DNA of 24,021 bases. Origin: Pelargonium nanum. Lineage: Eukaryota > Streptophyta > Magnoliopsida > Geraniales > Geraniaceae. A program made the translations under genes and the position numbers. The stretch spans positions 1 to 24,021 of the forward strand of contig JAYMTF010001345.1 in NCBI GenBank assembly GCA_036897485.1, in the 5' to 3' direction. This document shows, piece after piece, positions 13,183-22,500 of the stretch. Numbering within the stretch: position 1 is the first letter of the stretch; every line of letters begins with the position of its first letter. Under the pieces are notes generated by a model. The model ran no database searches. It saw only the letters and a program-made list of their open reading frames with translations, and was not told the DNA's origin.

Positions 13183-13801
13183 TATAACATTACTATGAAA
13201 CTATTCTAAGCTGACTTTCCACGACTTTTTAGTAAAATCAACGATATTTTTTATTGTAGTTATTCGAATTTTTATTATATATCAATAGTAATAAAAACGT
13301 TAAAATGGTGATTAGATTAAAAGTTTCGTTCATTAAAAGAGAATGATCATTTATTGTGCTTTGAATTATGACTTTAAGTCAATAGAATGACTTTTCTCAA
13401 TATGTTTTTTTTTCTTCTCAAAACTTTAATTTAATTCAAATCCTATTTAAAGTATGTAATTGAAAATTATCTCATCTTTTAACACTCAATAGTCCATACC
13501 ACTAATTTCTGGAAGAAAGTGTAACAGCATTTACCAATAGTCCACACTTTCTTTTTCTTGTAAGAGCAAGAATTCAACGTAATATATTTGAACTAAATTA
13601 TGCAATTATGATGAACTCAACGGATCATCATCATATTGACTCTACTTCAATTTTTAATAATTGAAGTTGTGTGATGACAACTCACCAATATTAATCAAAT
13701 ATTGTAAAGAAAACGTATACTATATGATAAAGAAATAAGATAAAACTCACTCACCACGTAAGAGTAACCATGCTTGGTATTTCTCATACTTATTTTATGT
13801 T
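13183..13801. other. AT-rich intergenic DNA, no gene seen
   Basis: No coding frame or RNA gene. It separates the two MITE-like copies. Confidence 0.4.
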
Positions 13802-13980
13802 ATGTACACGCTAAATGTATCATTTGTGTATAAATTGACGCGACAATCTGATATATATATATATATATTATACTTCTATAGTTTAAAATTAAGTTTGAAC
13901 TAGTAACAACTTGACATATATAAAATATAATCACTACTCCATGAATTTTTGGCATTAAGTACAAAATTTATCAAACATAT
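13802..13980. mobile_element. MITE-like element, copy 2, diverged
   Basis: Shares with copy 1, in the same order, TATAAATTGACGCGACA (copy 1: TATAAAGTGACACGACA), GTTTAAAATTAAGTTTGAAC (copy 1: GTTTAAAATTAAGTTTAAAC), a CTTGACATAT/TCTGACATAT word, ATATAATCACTACTCCATGA and a TACAAAATTT word near the right end. An (AT)n run at 13851-13869 is an internal expansion. The ends are eroded, so the borders are approximate. Confidence 0.5.
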
Positions 13981-14179
13981 ATTGTACACTAGATGAATCA
14001 TGTCTCATTAATTAACATACGCATAACAATACTCTTTTATGTAATTGAATTTGTGGAAACAATTTTATTCTTCTAACTATTGTAATTAAGAATAACATAG
14101 TTGAATTGTACATGGTTTAAAGAAAGTATGATACGAATCATTGAAATGCATTTTAGGAATTATTTTGTTTTCTATAATT

Positions 14180-14420
14180 TTTTTTTTTGTCTTAACCATG
14201 AAGTTTTCGAAATGAGTTCGTGATCAGTACGAGATCAGCACATTTAAATCATGCCACAAGATCTAGGAAATGCTGCGTTTGGTAGGGAGTGGTTTGCCGC
14301 ACTTATAAGTTTACATTCCCGATTCGAATGAGAATTAATCTGAGCATGATATGACTTAAATGTGTTGATCCCGAACTGATCACGGGCCTGTTTTAGAAAC
14401 CTCATGATTAAGACAAAAAA
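14180..14420. mobile_element. Two SINE fragments in tail-out inverted orientation
   Basis: The right arm (about 14264-14420, plus) aligns with the SINE at 12288-12520: TTTGGTAGGGAG, TTTGCCGC, ATTCGAATGAGAATTA, and the tail AACCTCATGATTAAGACAAAAAA. The left arm (about 14180-14255) is the reverse complement of that tail: TTTTTTGTCTTAACCATGA, CGTGATCAG, GAGATCAGCACATTTAAATCATG. The arms (about 75 bases, roughly 80% paired by eye) are separated by about 90 bases. Either two copies inserted in opposite orientation or one copy was duplicated as an inverted repeat. RNA across it would fold into a long hairpin. Confidence 0.7.
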
Positions 14421-14693
14421 GGTTAAACATAGTAATACATGTTAATATTGTTTTTTTTTTCATAAAAAAAACGAAAAAGAAAAAAAAACTGTGCAAATCA
14501 ATCGGAACTCAACAAATAGCACCCACGGTGATGGACACAAGTATCAGCTCACACCAATCCCCCGACAATACGAGCGAAACACCCAATAGGCGCCCAAGTC
14601 CCAGTGGAGACGCGCGCAGAGAATCGAAACACATAAGAGGGCGGTTTTTCAAATTTCAAAAAACCACTGTTTCCTTTCTTCGTCTTCTCCATA
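14421..14693. other. Intergenic, no firm gene; FUS3-proximal upstream region
   Basis: A frame from ATG 14531 to 14878 could encode about 115 residues, but it crosses a CT-rich tract and a TATA-like word and shows no recognisable domain. I treat it as promoter or leader DNA rather than a gene. Confidence 0.4.
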
Positions 14694-15254
14694 TCTCTCT
14701 CACTCTCTCTCCATTTTATAAGCCGAAAACGCCATTGATTTCTGTAGGGAGGAATCAGAACTTTTGCAACACCTGTACTTTCAGAGCCACCCACAACTCT
14801 CCCCTTTTCTCCTTCCATTCGTCACTCTCCTCTTGGCCAAACCCTAACCACCACTCCCTCGCTATCCTCTCTTTTTAATTTTCCAATAAAATCCCCAATT
14901 AACCATAGTTAGGTTTTCGTCAACCCATCCACACACCCCCATTTCCGCTTCTACATTGCATCTAATAATACCAACAAAAGATCTTAAAGCAACCATCAAT
15001 GGCCGTTGTACATTTGTCACCAATCCCCCAAACCCAATCTAACCCGCCCGAGTTCATCACAACTCAATTTAGGGTTTTTTATTTTTATTTTATTACAATT
15101 GTTTGTGTGTAGATGGGAACAAAGGATCTAAAAGAAAGCATGAATGCAGGGTTCACAAATGTCACTAGAGTCAGTCGGCAGTGCGTTCACCAAACCAAAG
15201 CAATTGCCAAAAATAGAAAAAAGGAGCTAGAGAGAGAGAGAGTGAGAGAGAGAG
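14694..15254. promoter_or_regulatory. FUS3 upstream region with GA/CT repeats and two telo-boxes
   Basis: Contains a CT run (14694-14711), a TATA-like TTTATAAG (about 14714-14721), telo-box AAACCCTAA (14839-14847), a second telo-box TAGGGTTT (15070-15077) and a GA run (15229-15254). GA repeats and telo-boxes are two motif classes associated with recruitment of Polycomb repressive complex 2 in Arabidopsis (bound by BPC and TRB/AZF1-type proteins), and FUS3 is a known PRC2 target there. The transcription start of this gene cannot be fixed: the TATA-like word would imply a leader of about 700 bases. Confidence 0.5.
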
Positions 15255-15259
15255 CTTAG
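15113..15259 (+). other. Possible upstream ORF in the FUS3 leader
   Basis: An ATG at 15113 opens 48 codons ending TAG at 15257-15259. The last dozen residues are encoded by the GA run and read ERERVRERA. It counts as a uORF only if transcription starts upstream of 15113 and the segment is not spliced out: a TAG directly precedes the ATG (15110-15112), which could be a 3' splice site. No known peptide is recognised. Confidence 0.25.
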
Positions 15260-15440
15260 CTTTCTTTGCCGAGCGTCCATCACCGGTAGCTTCGATCAGA
15301 TCAGAGTCTCGCGACAGACACAGAAATCAAGCTAAAGTGGTGAGTGGTGAGTGGGCTTCCTTTTTCCCCTAAAAATTCTGAAACCAGGATTTTTAACCGT
15401 TGGAGGGTGGGTTTTTTTGAATCTGTGGGTAGTGGTGGTG

Positions 15441-17761
15441 ATGATGATGATGATGGACCAACAAGAGCGAGGAGGAGCAGAGGTGGTTGTGAAGACCGAG
15501 GCGTGTGGTTTGATGGCAGGTGTTGGGGCCGAGCTCGGCCTCGGCCTTGTCACTGCCAAAGGGGACACGAACCTTGGCGGGTCGGATCGCCCCGACGCGA
15601 CCCGTGACCTTGTCGCTGTGACCAGTTTCGGTTTCGGTGTGCAACAGAGGCGCAAAAGGATGGCCCGGCAGAGGAGATCCACCATCAACCTTCTCTCTTT
15701 TCCTTCCTCTTCCTCCTCCTCCACCTCCTCGCACGTGCCACTCCCTTCTCTCCCCACACGTGTAAGCCTATTCCCAGATCTTGTCTTCACTCTATTGATT
15801 TGCTCCTAATTTCTTCTTCAATTTTTACAATTACAGCTTTGTTTCTGATTCGGTGACTGTCTTGTTGTGTTCAGGATAATATTGGTCTCAGCTACCTAAT
15901 CAGATCTTCTCTCACTCTCAATTTTATTTTACACTTTAGTTTCTATTTTGGGTCAATTTCATTTTTTTTTCAATCTCCAGACAAATTGGGTGAAACTTAG
16001 ATCCTTGCAAGTTCGGTCTTTTATATCAATATTGAATCTAGTGCTGCTTACAAGTACTGATTTTTTACCATTCTCAACATGTATATATAGTTTGTGTTTA
16101 GATTATTAATTAATTCGTATTTGGGTTTTGATATTTGATTTTAGGACATGATTGTGGATATTAGGATTTGGTTATTTATTGGGTAATTGGAAATTAATGG
16201 GTCTGTCTAATCTTAGATGGTAGTAATCAGAAATTTGCCTAATTTGGCACTGACACAGTGACACCTCGATCTGTTGCTGTTTGCTTTTAAAATCCTCACC
16301 TTGGACACAAAGTGTCCAACATTTTTGCCAGCTGGGTGTTGTTCTATTTGGGTTCAACTTAAATTTTGCATTTTAACTAGGCAACCTGTCAAGTGTCAAC
16401 CTCGGTTATGCAAACTGGATTATCCGTTACAGTTGGTAATTTTTTTCTGGTTCAGGTAATTGATCCGAGGAGATTGAGATTCCTTTTCCAAAAGGAGCTC
16501 AAGAATAGTGATGTAGGCTCCCTCCGGAGAATGATACTCCCAAAGGTGCGCGCAACGCCCGTTACAATTTGATTTCGGTATCATGTGATGTTTATAGTTT
16601 GTACATTACATACCCCGAACGTAAACTTGATGCAACATGTCCCATGTATAGGCATGGGATGATAGCTTTGGCTTAACTGAAATTCACGCGCCTAATATTG
16701 ATTATGGTATTGCTTGTGATATCATATCATATATCCCACGTAGTTTAGTTGGAAAAATATCATTTAACCGTTGACCCAAACCTTAATGAACAACTTATCA
16801 TGCATGTATGGGTTCATTTCAGAAAGCAGCTGAGGCTCACCTGCCCGCTCTCGACTCCAAGGAAGGTATTCCTATCAACATGGATGACTTGGATGGCCTG
16901 CATGTATGGACCTTCAAGTACAGGTTTTGATTAATTCCTCTACGTCTCTTCCGTTATTTTTGGCCAAAAAAGTTATAATTATACACTTATCTCATATTTT
17001 AATTAGCTACGTACAATATATTGATCACTAACTTTGTTGCACCGACTTATTTGAATTGGAATACAAGTTTCTTAACTCTACAGTCTACACATCCCAATAG
17101 CAGTATTAATTAATTTAATCCTGATTGTGTTTGCAGGTTTTGGCCAAATAACAACAGTCGGATGTACGTACTTGAAAACACCGGTATGTATGCTCATTCT
17201 TTGTTGACTCAAATAGTTTTCCCTTTTCGTTTATTTATTCTAAATTATGTAAACCCATGCACTTTTGCTTCTTTCTGCATGTTTTTCTCAGGGGAGTTTG
17301 TTAACACTCACGGCTTACAACTTGGAGACTTCATTATGTTGTACCAAGATTATACAAATCAGAATTATGTATGCAGCACCATGACTCGTAACTTTTCTTG
17401 TTTGTTTTAGAATCGTTTAATAAACAACTCACAAATAAGTAACGTATTGTTTTTTAACGTAAAATATTATCAGGTCATTCAGGCTAGAAAGGCTTCAGAA
17501 CAAGATATATATGCCGATATAACGAGGAGTGCTGTGAACGACATCTATCTCCACGACTACGACATTAACAAGTGTAGCTCACTTCACCTGACCTACCCCA
17601 CCGTGGACGACACAAGCATGTCCTTTATCTATGACACCACTGCCTTCTCGAATGACTCGCCGCTTGATTTTTTGGGCGGATCCATGACCAGCTACTCAAG
17701 AATCCCACCTCTCGAAAACTTCGGGTCTGTAGAGAACTTGTCTCTCGACGAGTTCTACTAA
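15441..17761 (+). CDS. FUS3: B3-domain transcription factor FUSCA3 (six exons, complete)
   Basis: Exons: 15441-15761, 16456-16545, 16823-16923, 17137-17183, 17292-17368, 17474-17761; all introns GT-AG; 307 residues (Arabidopsis FUS3: 313, from memory). FUS3 works with ABI3, LEC1 and LEC2 to drive seed maturation and embryo identity and binds RY motifs (CATGCA) in the nucleus. Visible: an N-terminal variable region rich in Gly and Val; a basic block RRKRMARQRR (residues 70-79), likely nuclear import, followed by STINLLSFP as in FUS3 orthologs; the B3 domain at about 108-220, opening IDPRRLRFLFQKELKNSDV, with RRMILPKKAAEAHLP and FWPNNNSRMYVLENTGEFV typical of the LEC2/FUS3/ABI3 group; and a FUS3-type acidic tail (DTTAFSNDSPLDFLGG, then SVENLSLDEFY at the end). 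The start is the first of five consecutive ATGs; any could serve. No in-frame ATG precedes them after the last stop. Confidence 0.95.
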
Positions 17762-17844
17762 CTCCTTTACATGTATGTAGGTGGTGTCATCATATTGAGA
17801 ACAGGACATTTTGCCCAGAAACTTGCAGCAATGTTGCATGCATG
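16799..17844. promoter_or_regulatory. Cluster of RY motifs in the FUS3 gene body and 3' flank
   Basis: Perfect CATGCATG at 16799-16806 (intron 2) and 17837-17844 (just after the stop codon), with single RY cores at 16899-16904 (in exon 3), 17256-17261 and 17276-17281 (intron 4). These are binding words for FUS3-type and VAL-type B3 proteins. Function here is inferred from motif identity only. Confidence 0.45.
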
Positions 17845-18169
17845 GATGCAACTTCAGTCTGGCATTGAAGTATGTACCTTATTTTTGTGTTTTTTTGCTA
17901 TAAGATATGTAATAAAACCATAAAACTGTGTAGAACTTGTGAAATGTCCTGTTTCTACTTTTGTTTTGAACAGAAAAAATGAATCACTGTCGCAGTATTT
18001 TGACTATAAGTACAGCACTTGTGACTATATGAAATGTTAGTGATGTTCATCAATCATCACCATGTGGTTTTATTATATTATCGAACGTGCAGATCTATTT
18101 TTGAATAAAGATTGTAATGATCCAGTTGTTGCAAAGCACTAATCTTATCGTTGCTCTATAACATCACCA
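17762..18169. other. FUS3 3' untranslated and downstream region
   Basis: Starts at the FUS3 stop. Candidate polyadenylation words include AATAAA at about 17911-17916 and about 18103-18108. It holds a perfect RY repeat at 17837-17844. No coding frame. Confidence 0.5.
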
Positions 18170-18242
18170 GCCCGTCTAGCTCAGTTGGTAGAGCGCAAGG
18201 CTCTTAACCTTGTGGTCGTGGGTTCGAGCCCCACGGTGGGCG
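18170..18242 (+). tRNA. tRNA-Lys (anticodon CTT)
   Basis: A 73-base cloverleaf without intron. The acceptor stem GCCCGTC pairs with GGTGGGC (with G-U pairs) and leaves discriminator G. The D arm is TAGCTCAGTTGGTAGAGC (A-box). The anticodon stem CAAGG/CCTTG holds loop CTCTTAA with anticodon CTT at 18203-18205. The T arm GTGGG-TTCGAGC-CCCAC carries the B-box. CCA is not encoded, as expected for a nuclear gene. A T-run suitable for pol III termination (GTTTTAG, then GTTTTTAA) follows within about 15 bases. It reads the AAG lysine codon in the cytosol. Confidence 0.97.
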
Positions 18243-18834
18243 TTGTTTTAGTTTTTAATGGATTATTAATTTTAATGAATATCAAACAAGTGAACTGTAT
18301 TTTTTATCTTTATGTTTTTTGTCACATGTATATGAAGTAGTGGCCAAGGTCAACAACCATTAGTTGCCAGGAAGCTTCCTGAATGCTGGTTTCACTTTTC
18401 GGGCCTAAATCTTCCAATTTTTGCATGTGATTCTCCTACATATATACAAACCAAATTTAACACTAATAATTAAATTAGTGTTGTATGATGAGTATTTATT
18501 ATTACAATTATTTCCGCCGTCTGCCGTCATGTGGTTGGTTGTTGGTGACTTATTTGGCCTCACTTCAGGTATTAGAATTCTAGCTTTCAGATGCACCGAA
18601 CATGAACGTCAGGTGATCTTTAGAGCTCCAATATGGCCATCAAGCATCACGGGAAGAAGTAGACCCCATAGAGTTTTTTATAGCTTCGAATATTGTCTTA
18701 GTGTCCAAGTAGAACGATATGTCATGGTGGTAGCCCCATGAGAGGGTGAGCCTTAGAGGTCACCTAACGAGACAAAAACTTTGGCGATGATTTTTGTTGA
18801 GATGTATGAAGATCCAAGATGGCCCGTGGGGCAA
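18243..18834. other. Intergenic, no gene seen
   Basis: Downstream of the tRNA. No convincing coding frame. The frame across 18421-18741 has no recognisable domain and no ATG context or splice support. Confidence 0.45.
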
Positions 18835-19015
18835 GGAGATGATAGATGATGTAAGGAGACCTGCAAAGGCTCGCGGGGTCAATGTGATAGTGGGTCATGT
18901 TCTGACTCCTGAGACTCAAGATGACTCGTGATGGCGAGAAGACGATAGGTCGTGTAAGGAGATCCACGGAGGCTCGAGGAGGTGAGGTGATAATGAGTTA
19001 TGTAAAGAGACTCGT
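18835..19015. repeat. Degenerate tandem repeat, period about 103 bases
   Basis: The phrase GATAGATGATGTAAGGAGAC...AAGGCTCG (18841 onward) returns as GATAGGTCGTGTAAGGAGAT...GAGGCTCG (18944 onward), and a third weaker echo (GTTATGTAAAGAGACTCGTAA) follows near 18996. Less AT-rich than its surroundings. Possibly an eroded transposon piece. Confidence 0.5.
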
Positions 19016-19505
19016 AAATGTTCGATCAATTTTAAATTAGATTAGATAGTATTTTTATTTTACAAAAATACTTATTAAATTGAACAAATGGTTCATTCTA
19101 CAATTAAAATTTAAATGTTATCCCATCCCGACCTTAATTGAGTCGAATTCACGTTATTTTACTCATCCGGTGATCCAAATAGTGATATCTACGTTAAATG
19201 GCACATAAACTCAAGTTACAAAAAATGTTCAAACATCGTCTCACGTGCCCATTCCTTCGTAAGTTGATTTACTCATCGGTTTAAGCATAATTATTTATTC
19301 TTTCATTTTTACTGTGAGGTGATGACGAGGCAGCAAATAATTGGTGGGTTAAGTAAGGCTTTGTTTGTATTATAGGCCAAAAGCATCCACAGTGAAACAA
19401 ATATAATTTCTGATCTCCGCCATAGCTAAATCTACACGCACATCATCTTCTCTCTGTGTCAATCCGTGTCTCTGAACAGAAGAAGAAGAAGAAGAAGAAG
19501 CTTCA
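19016..19505 (+). promoter_or_regulatory. Promoter and leader of VHA-C
   Basis: A G-box CACGTG lies at 19242-19247 and a TATA-like ATATAAT at about 19401-19407, roughly 100 bases before the ATG. Transcription would then begin near 19435. The leader is pyrimidine-rich and then carries a GAA repeat (19478-19500) directly before the start codon context TTCAATGG. Confidence 0.5.
19478..19500 (+). repeat. GAA trinucleotide microsatellite in the VHA-C leader
   Basis: About eight AGA/GAA units, ending five bases before the VHA-C ATG. Length variation here would change leader length but not the protein. Confidence 0.9.
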
Positions 19506-22500
19506 ATGGCGAGCAGGTACTGGGTGGTGTCTCTGCCGGTTCAAGGCTCCGCTTCTTCTATGTGGACCCGCCTGCAAGAGCAAATCTCCAAACATTCCTT
19601 CGAAACTCTTCTCTACAGGGTGCTCTTCTCATATCCACTAGATCTGATACTCATTTACTTCAATTTTCGATTTCTTGCGCTTTCTCATTCCTTTTCGATT
19701 TAATTCGCAGTTCAATATACCTAATCTCCGTGTTGGAACCCTTGATTCCCTCCTCGCCCTCAGCGATGATCTCTTGAAGGTAATTTTCCTGAAGAAACGA
19801 ATCCGGTTTCCACGCTTCTATTGTTTGTTTTTAGTTTTGGAATATATCAATCCACCGATCATGTTGCGATCTGTTTTATGTTAATTTTATGAAATTTGGA
19901 GTGAATTGGCGGTCTTCAGTTATTGAATTGTATCCTGATGAATTGGATATGATCTGTTTGTTATTTTCTTGAATTGTTTCATTATGAGTAGGAAATATGG
20001 AATCTGATGTGTGAGGTTTATCTGTTCAATGTAACTTCGTGCAGCCTGGAATTGGATTTCAATTTTCATTCCTTGATCTGTTGTTTTGGTTGAGATAACC
20101 AGATTCTTAACAGTTGAGGTAATGTGCAGTCGAATACGTTTATGGAAGCCACATCACAGAAAATCAAGAGACAGATTGATGAATTGGAGAGAGCTTCGGG
20201 AGATGCGAGTGGTGCTCTTTCAGTTGATGGTGTACCAGTTGATTCATATCTCACCAGGTGAGTGACACTTCAATCAAATTGGATTGTGTTTGGCTTTGAG
20301 TGAAATAATGAACTGGAATTTGATTATGTGATGGAAGGTTTGTTTGGGATGAGGCTAAGTACCCAACAATGTCACCTTTGAGAGAGGTTGTGGATAGCAT
20401 TCATTCCCTAGTTGCAAAGATTGAGGATGATCTCAAGGTGACTTTTGTTTCTTATTCTATTGCTAGTATTAATTTCTGTTTTCTTGTTGATTCGATGAGT
20501 AAGTTATTGACTACTTCATATTTGGAGAGGCAACAGTTGCTTATTATTCAGTGACTTTATTTTGTTTCTCTTTTCCTGATGTATCATTTGTGAGTTGTGA
20601 CTATGATATTGGTTGTAGATACTGGGTGCAATTTCTTCACAAGGTCGCATCTCATACGTACCATTTGTTTCTAGTTACTCATCTTGCATCACCAGTTCTT
20701 TTGATTATTTCATTAGCATGTTCCAAATTTGATGTCTTAACTGCTCTACTTTTAATTGTGTTTGTGTTTTTGCCATTCATGGTGACTCAAGGAAGGATTA
20801 ATAAAGAACAACGAATATTACTCAAGGAGAAAACAGTCCTTAAACAGAATGCACTGAACTAGAGAAGTATAATCCAGATAATTTAACTAAAATAGAGCTG
20901 GGTTCAAGATTAATACATGCTCTATATTGAAGCAGTAGGCCAAGTATTGAGATTTGTAAGTTGAATTGATCCATTATTTGTTTGGAAATGAAGGAGATTA
21001 ATTGCACTACTTTGTGTGTACCTCTAGAAAATAGGATTTGGGAATACATTTATTGGTGCTAAAGAATTGTCTATTCATTTGTTGGATTCTTTTTGTGGTA
21101 GATTGAATTGGATGTTTGGTTCTTACAGCTTTTTCTCTTATGCTAGGTTCGTGTTGCTGAGTATAATAATGTCCGCAGTCAGCTCAATGCTATAAATCGA
21201 AAACAAAGTGGAAGGTACATGAATCTTTTTTCTATTATTATTATTATATATAGTTTTAAGGATTGTTTTAGGTGGCCCTAACTCTGTGCTTATTTCAGCT
21301 TGGCTGTTCGGGATCTTTCCAATCTAGTAAAACCAGAGGATATTATTACCTCAGAACACCTAGTGACCCTACTTGCAATTGTCCCCAAGTATTCACAGAA
21401 GGATTGGTTGTCCACCTATGAAACCTTGACTAGCTATGTGGTAAGATTTTTTATTCTCACGAGTTGGGGAGGGTTTAATAAATTCAGCTATGTGGGAGGG
21501 TGGGCTTAAAATGCTTCCTAGCTGATTGTGTGATGCTAGGTTAATGCGGATGATAAACCCCAGGTGTATCATCTTTTTTTAAGCTACAAGTTACTGAATG
21601 AACACTAGCTTTGGTTTATATTGTTTTATGTCTGTTTGATTAATCAGATTAACCTCTTTCAGGTGCCCAGGTCTTCCAAGTTGTTGTTTGAGGATAATGA
21701 ATATGCTCTCTATACACTAACACTGTTTGGTCGAGTTGCTGACAATTTCAGGACAAGCGCACGTGAGAAGGGGTTCCAAGTCAGTATATAAATCTCGATG
21801 CACCCTTCTTTCTCTCTCATTTTTTTTTTTTGCTTTGATCTTACAAGATTAAGTTCTGTTTCCTTCCAGGAAGCACACACTTAAAAAATACAGTGTGTCT
21901 TAGGGGACACCATTTCAAACATGGACACTTGTGTCCTATTTCTATCATTTTCTTAAATAAAAAAAATATAGAAATCTACCCTTGGATATTGGTTTGAGTG
22001 GAAGGAGCCACCATGTCGCTTACATAAGAGGTCTCGAGATCTACCCTTCGTGTATGCAAAAAACCTATTGGGAGGGTTCCCATTGGTAGCTTCTGACTGT
22101 TAGTTTGGGTTCATGGGGCTTGCGGACACACATGGGATACCAATGAAAAAATATAGAAATCTGCTTCTACTTTTCTTAACTAGATTGATAAGCATCTAAG
22201 TAGAAATTGTTCTCTATTTCCCTTTCTAGATTTCTACTCTTCTACTTTGTTGCTAAATATAATTAAAAACTATAATTTCTTACACATACGTAATATATAT
22301 ATTTTTATTAAAAAGTGACTTGTCTTGACGTTTTGCATCCCCTGTTTTTATTTTTTTTGGGAAATAGCAATTCTCGTGTCCGTGTAATGTCCCATTTCCG
22401 TGTCATAATCCATGTTTCCTTGGTTATCTTTGATCCCAATTGAGATTTACATGCAAGAATTCTAATGTGATTTCTGTACCATATGCAATGCATAAATTAA

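Noticed and set aside
13851..13869. (AT)n run as a matrix attachment or origin-like site
   Set aside because: A short dinucleotide run in AT-rich DNA is not evidence for either.
14531..14878. An ATG-initiated frame of about 115 codons upstream of FUS3
   Set aside because: It crosses a CT tract and a TATA-like word, has no recognisable domain and lies where the FUS3 promoter or leader is expected.
15205..15216. CArG-box for MADS factors upstream of FUS3 (CCAAAAATAG)
   Set aside because: It misses the consensus at the final base pair and AT-rich near-matches are common here.
15732..15762. Two ACGTG words in FUS3 exon 1
   Set aside because: They lie in coding sequence and at the exon 1 donor; no reason to prefer a regulatory reading.
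15332..15790. Long minus-strand frames opposite FUS3 exon 1
   Set aside because: They are shadows of the GC-richer coding exon; their content is low complexity and has no similarity I recognise.
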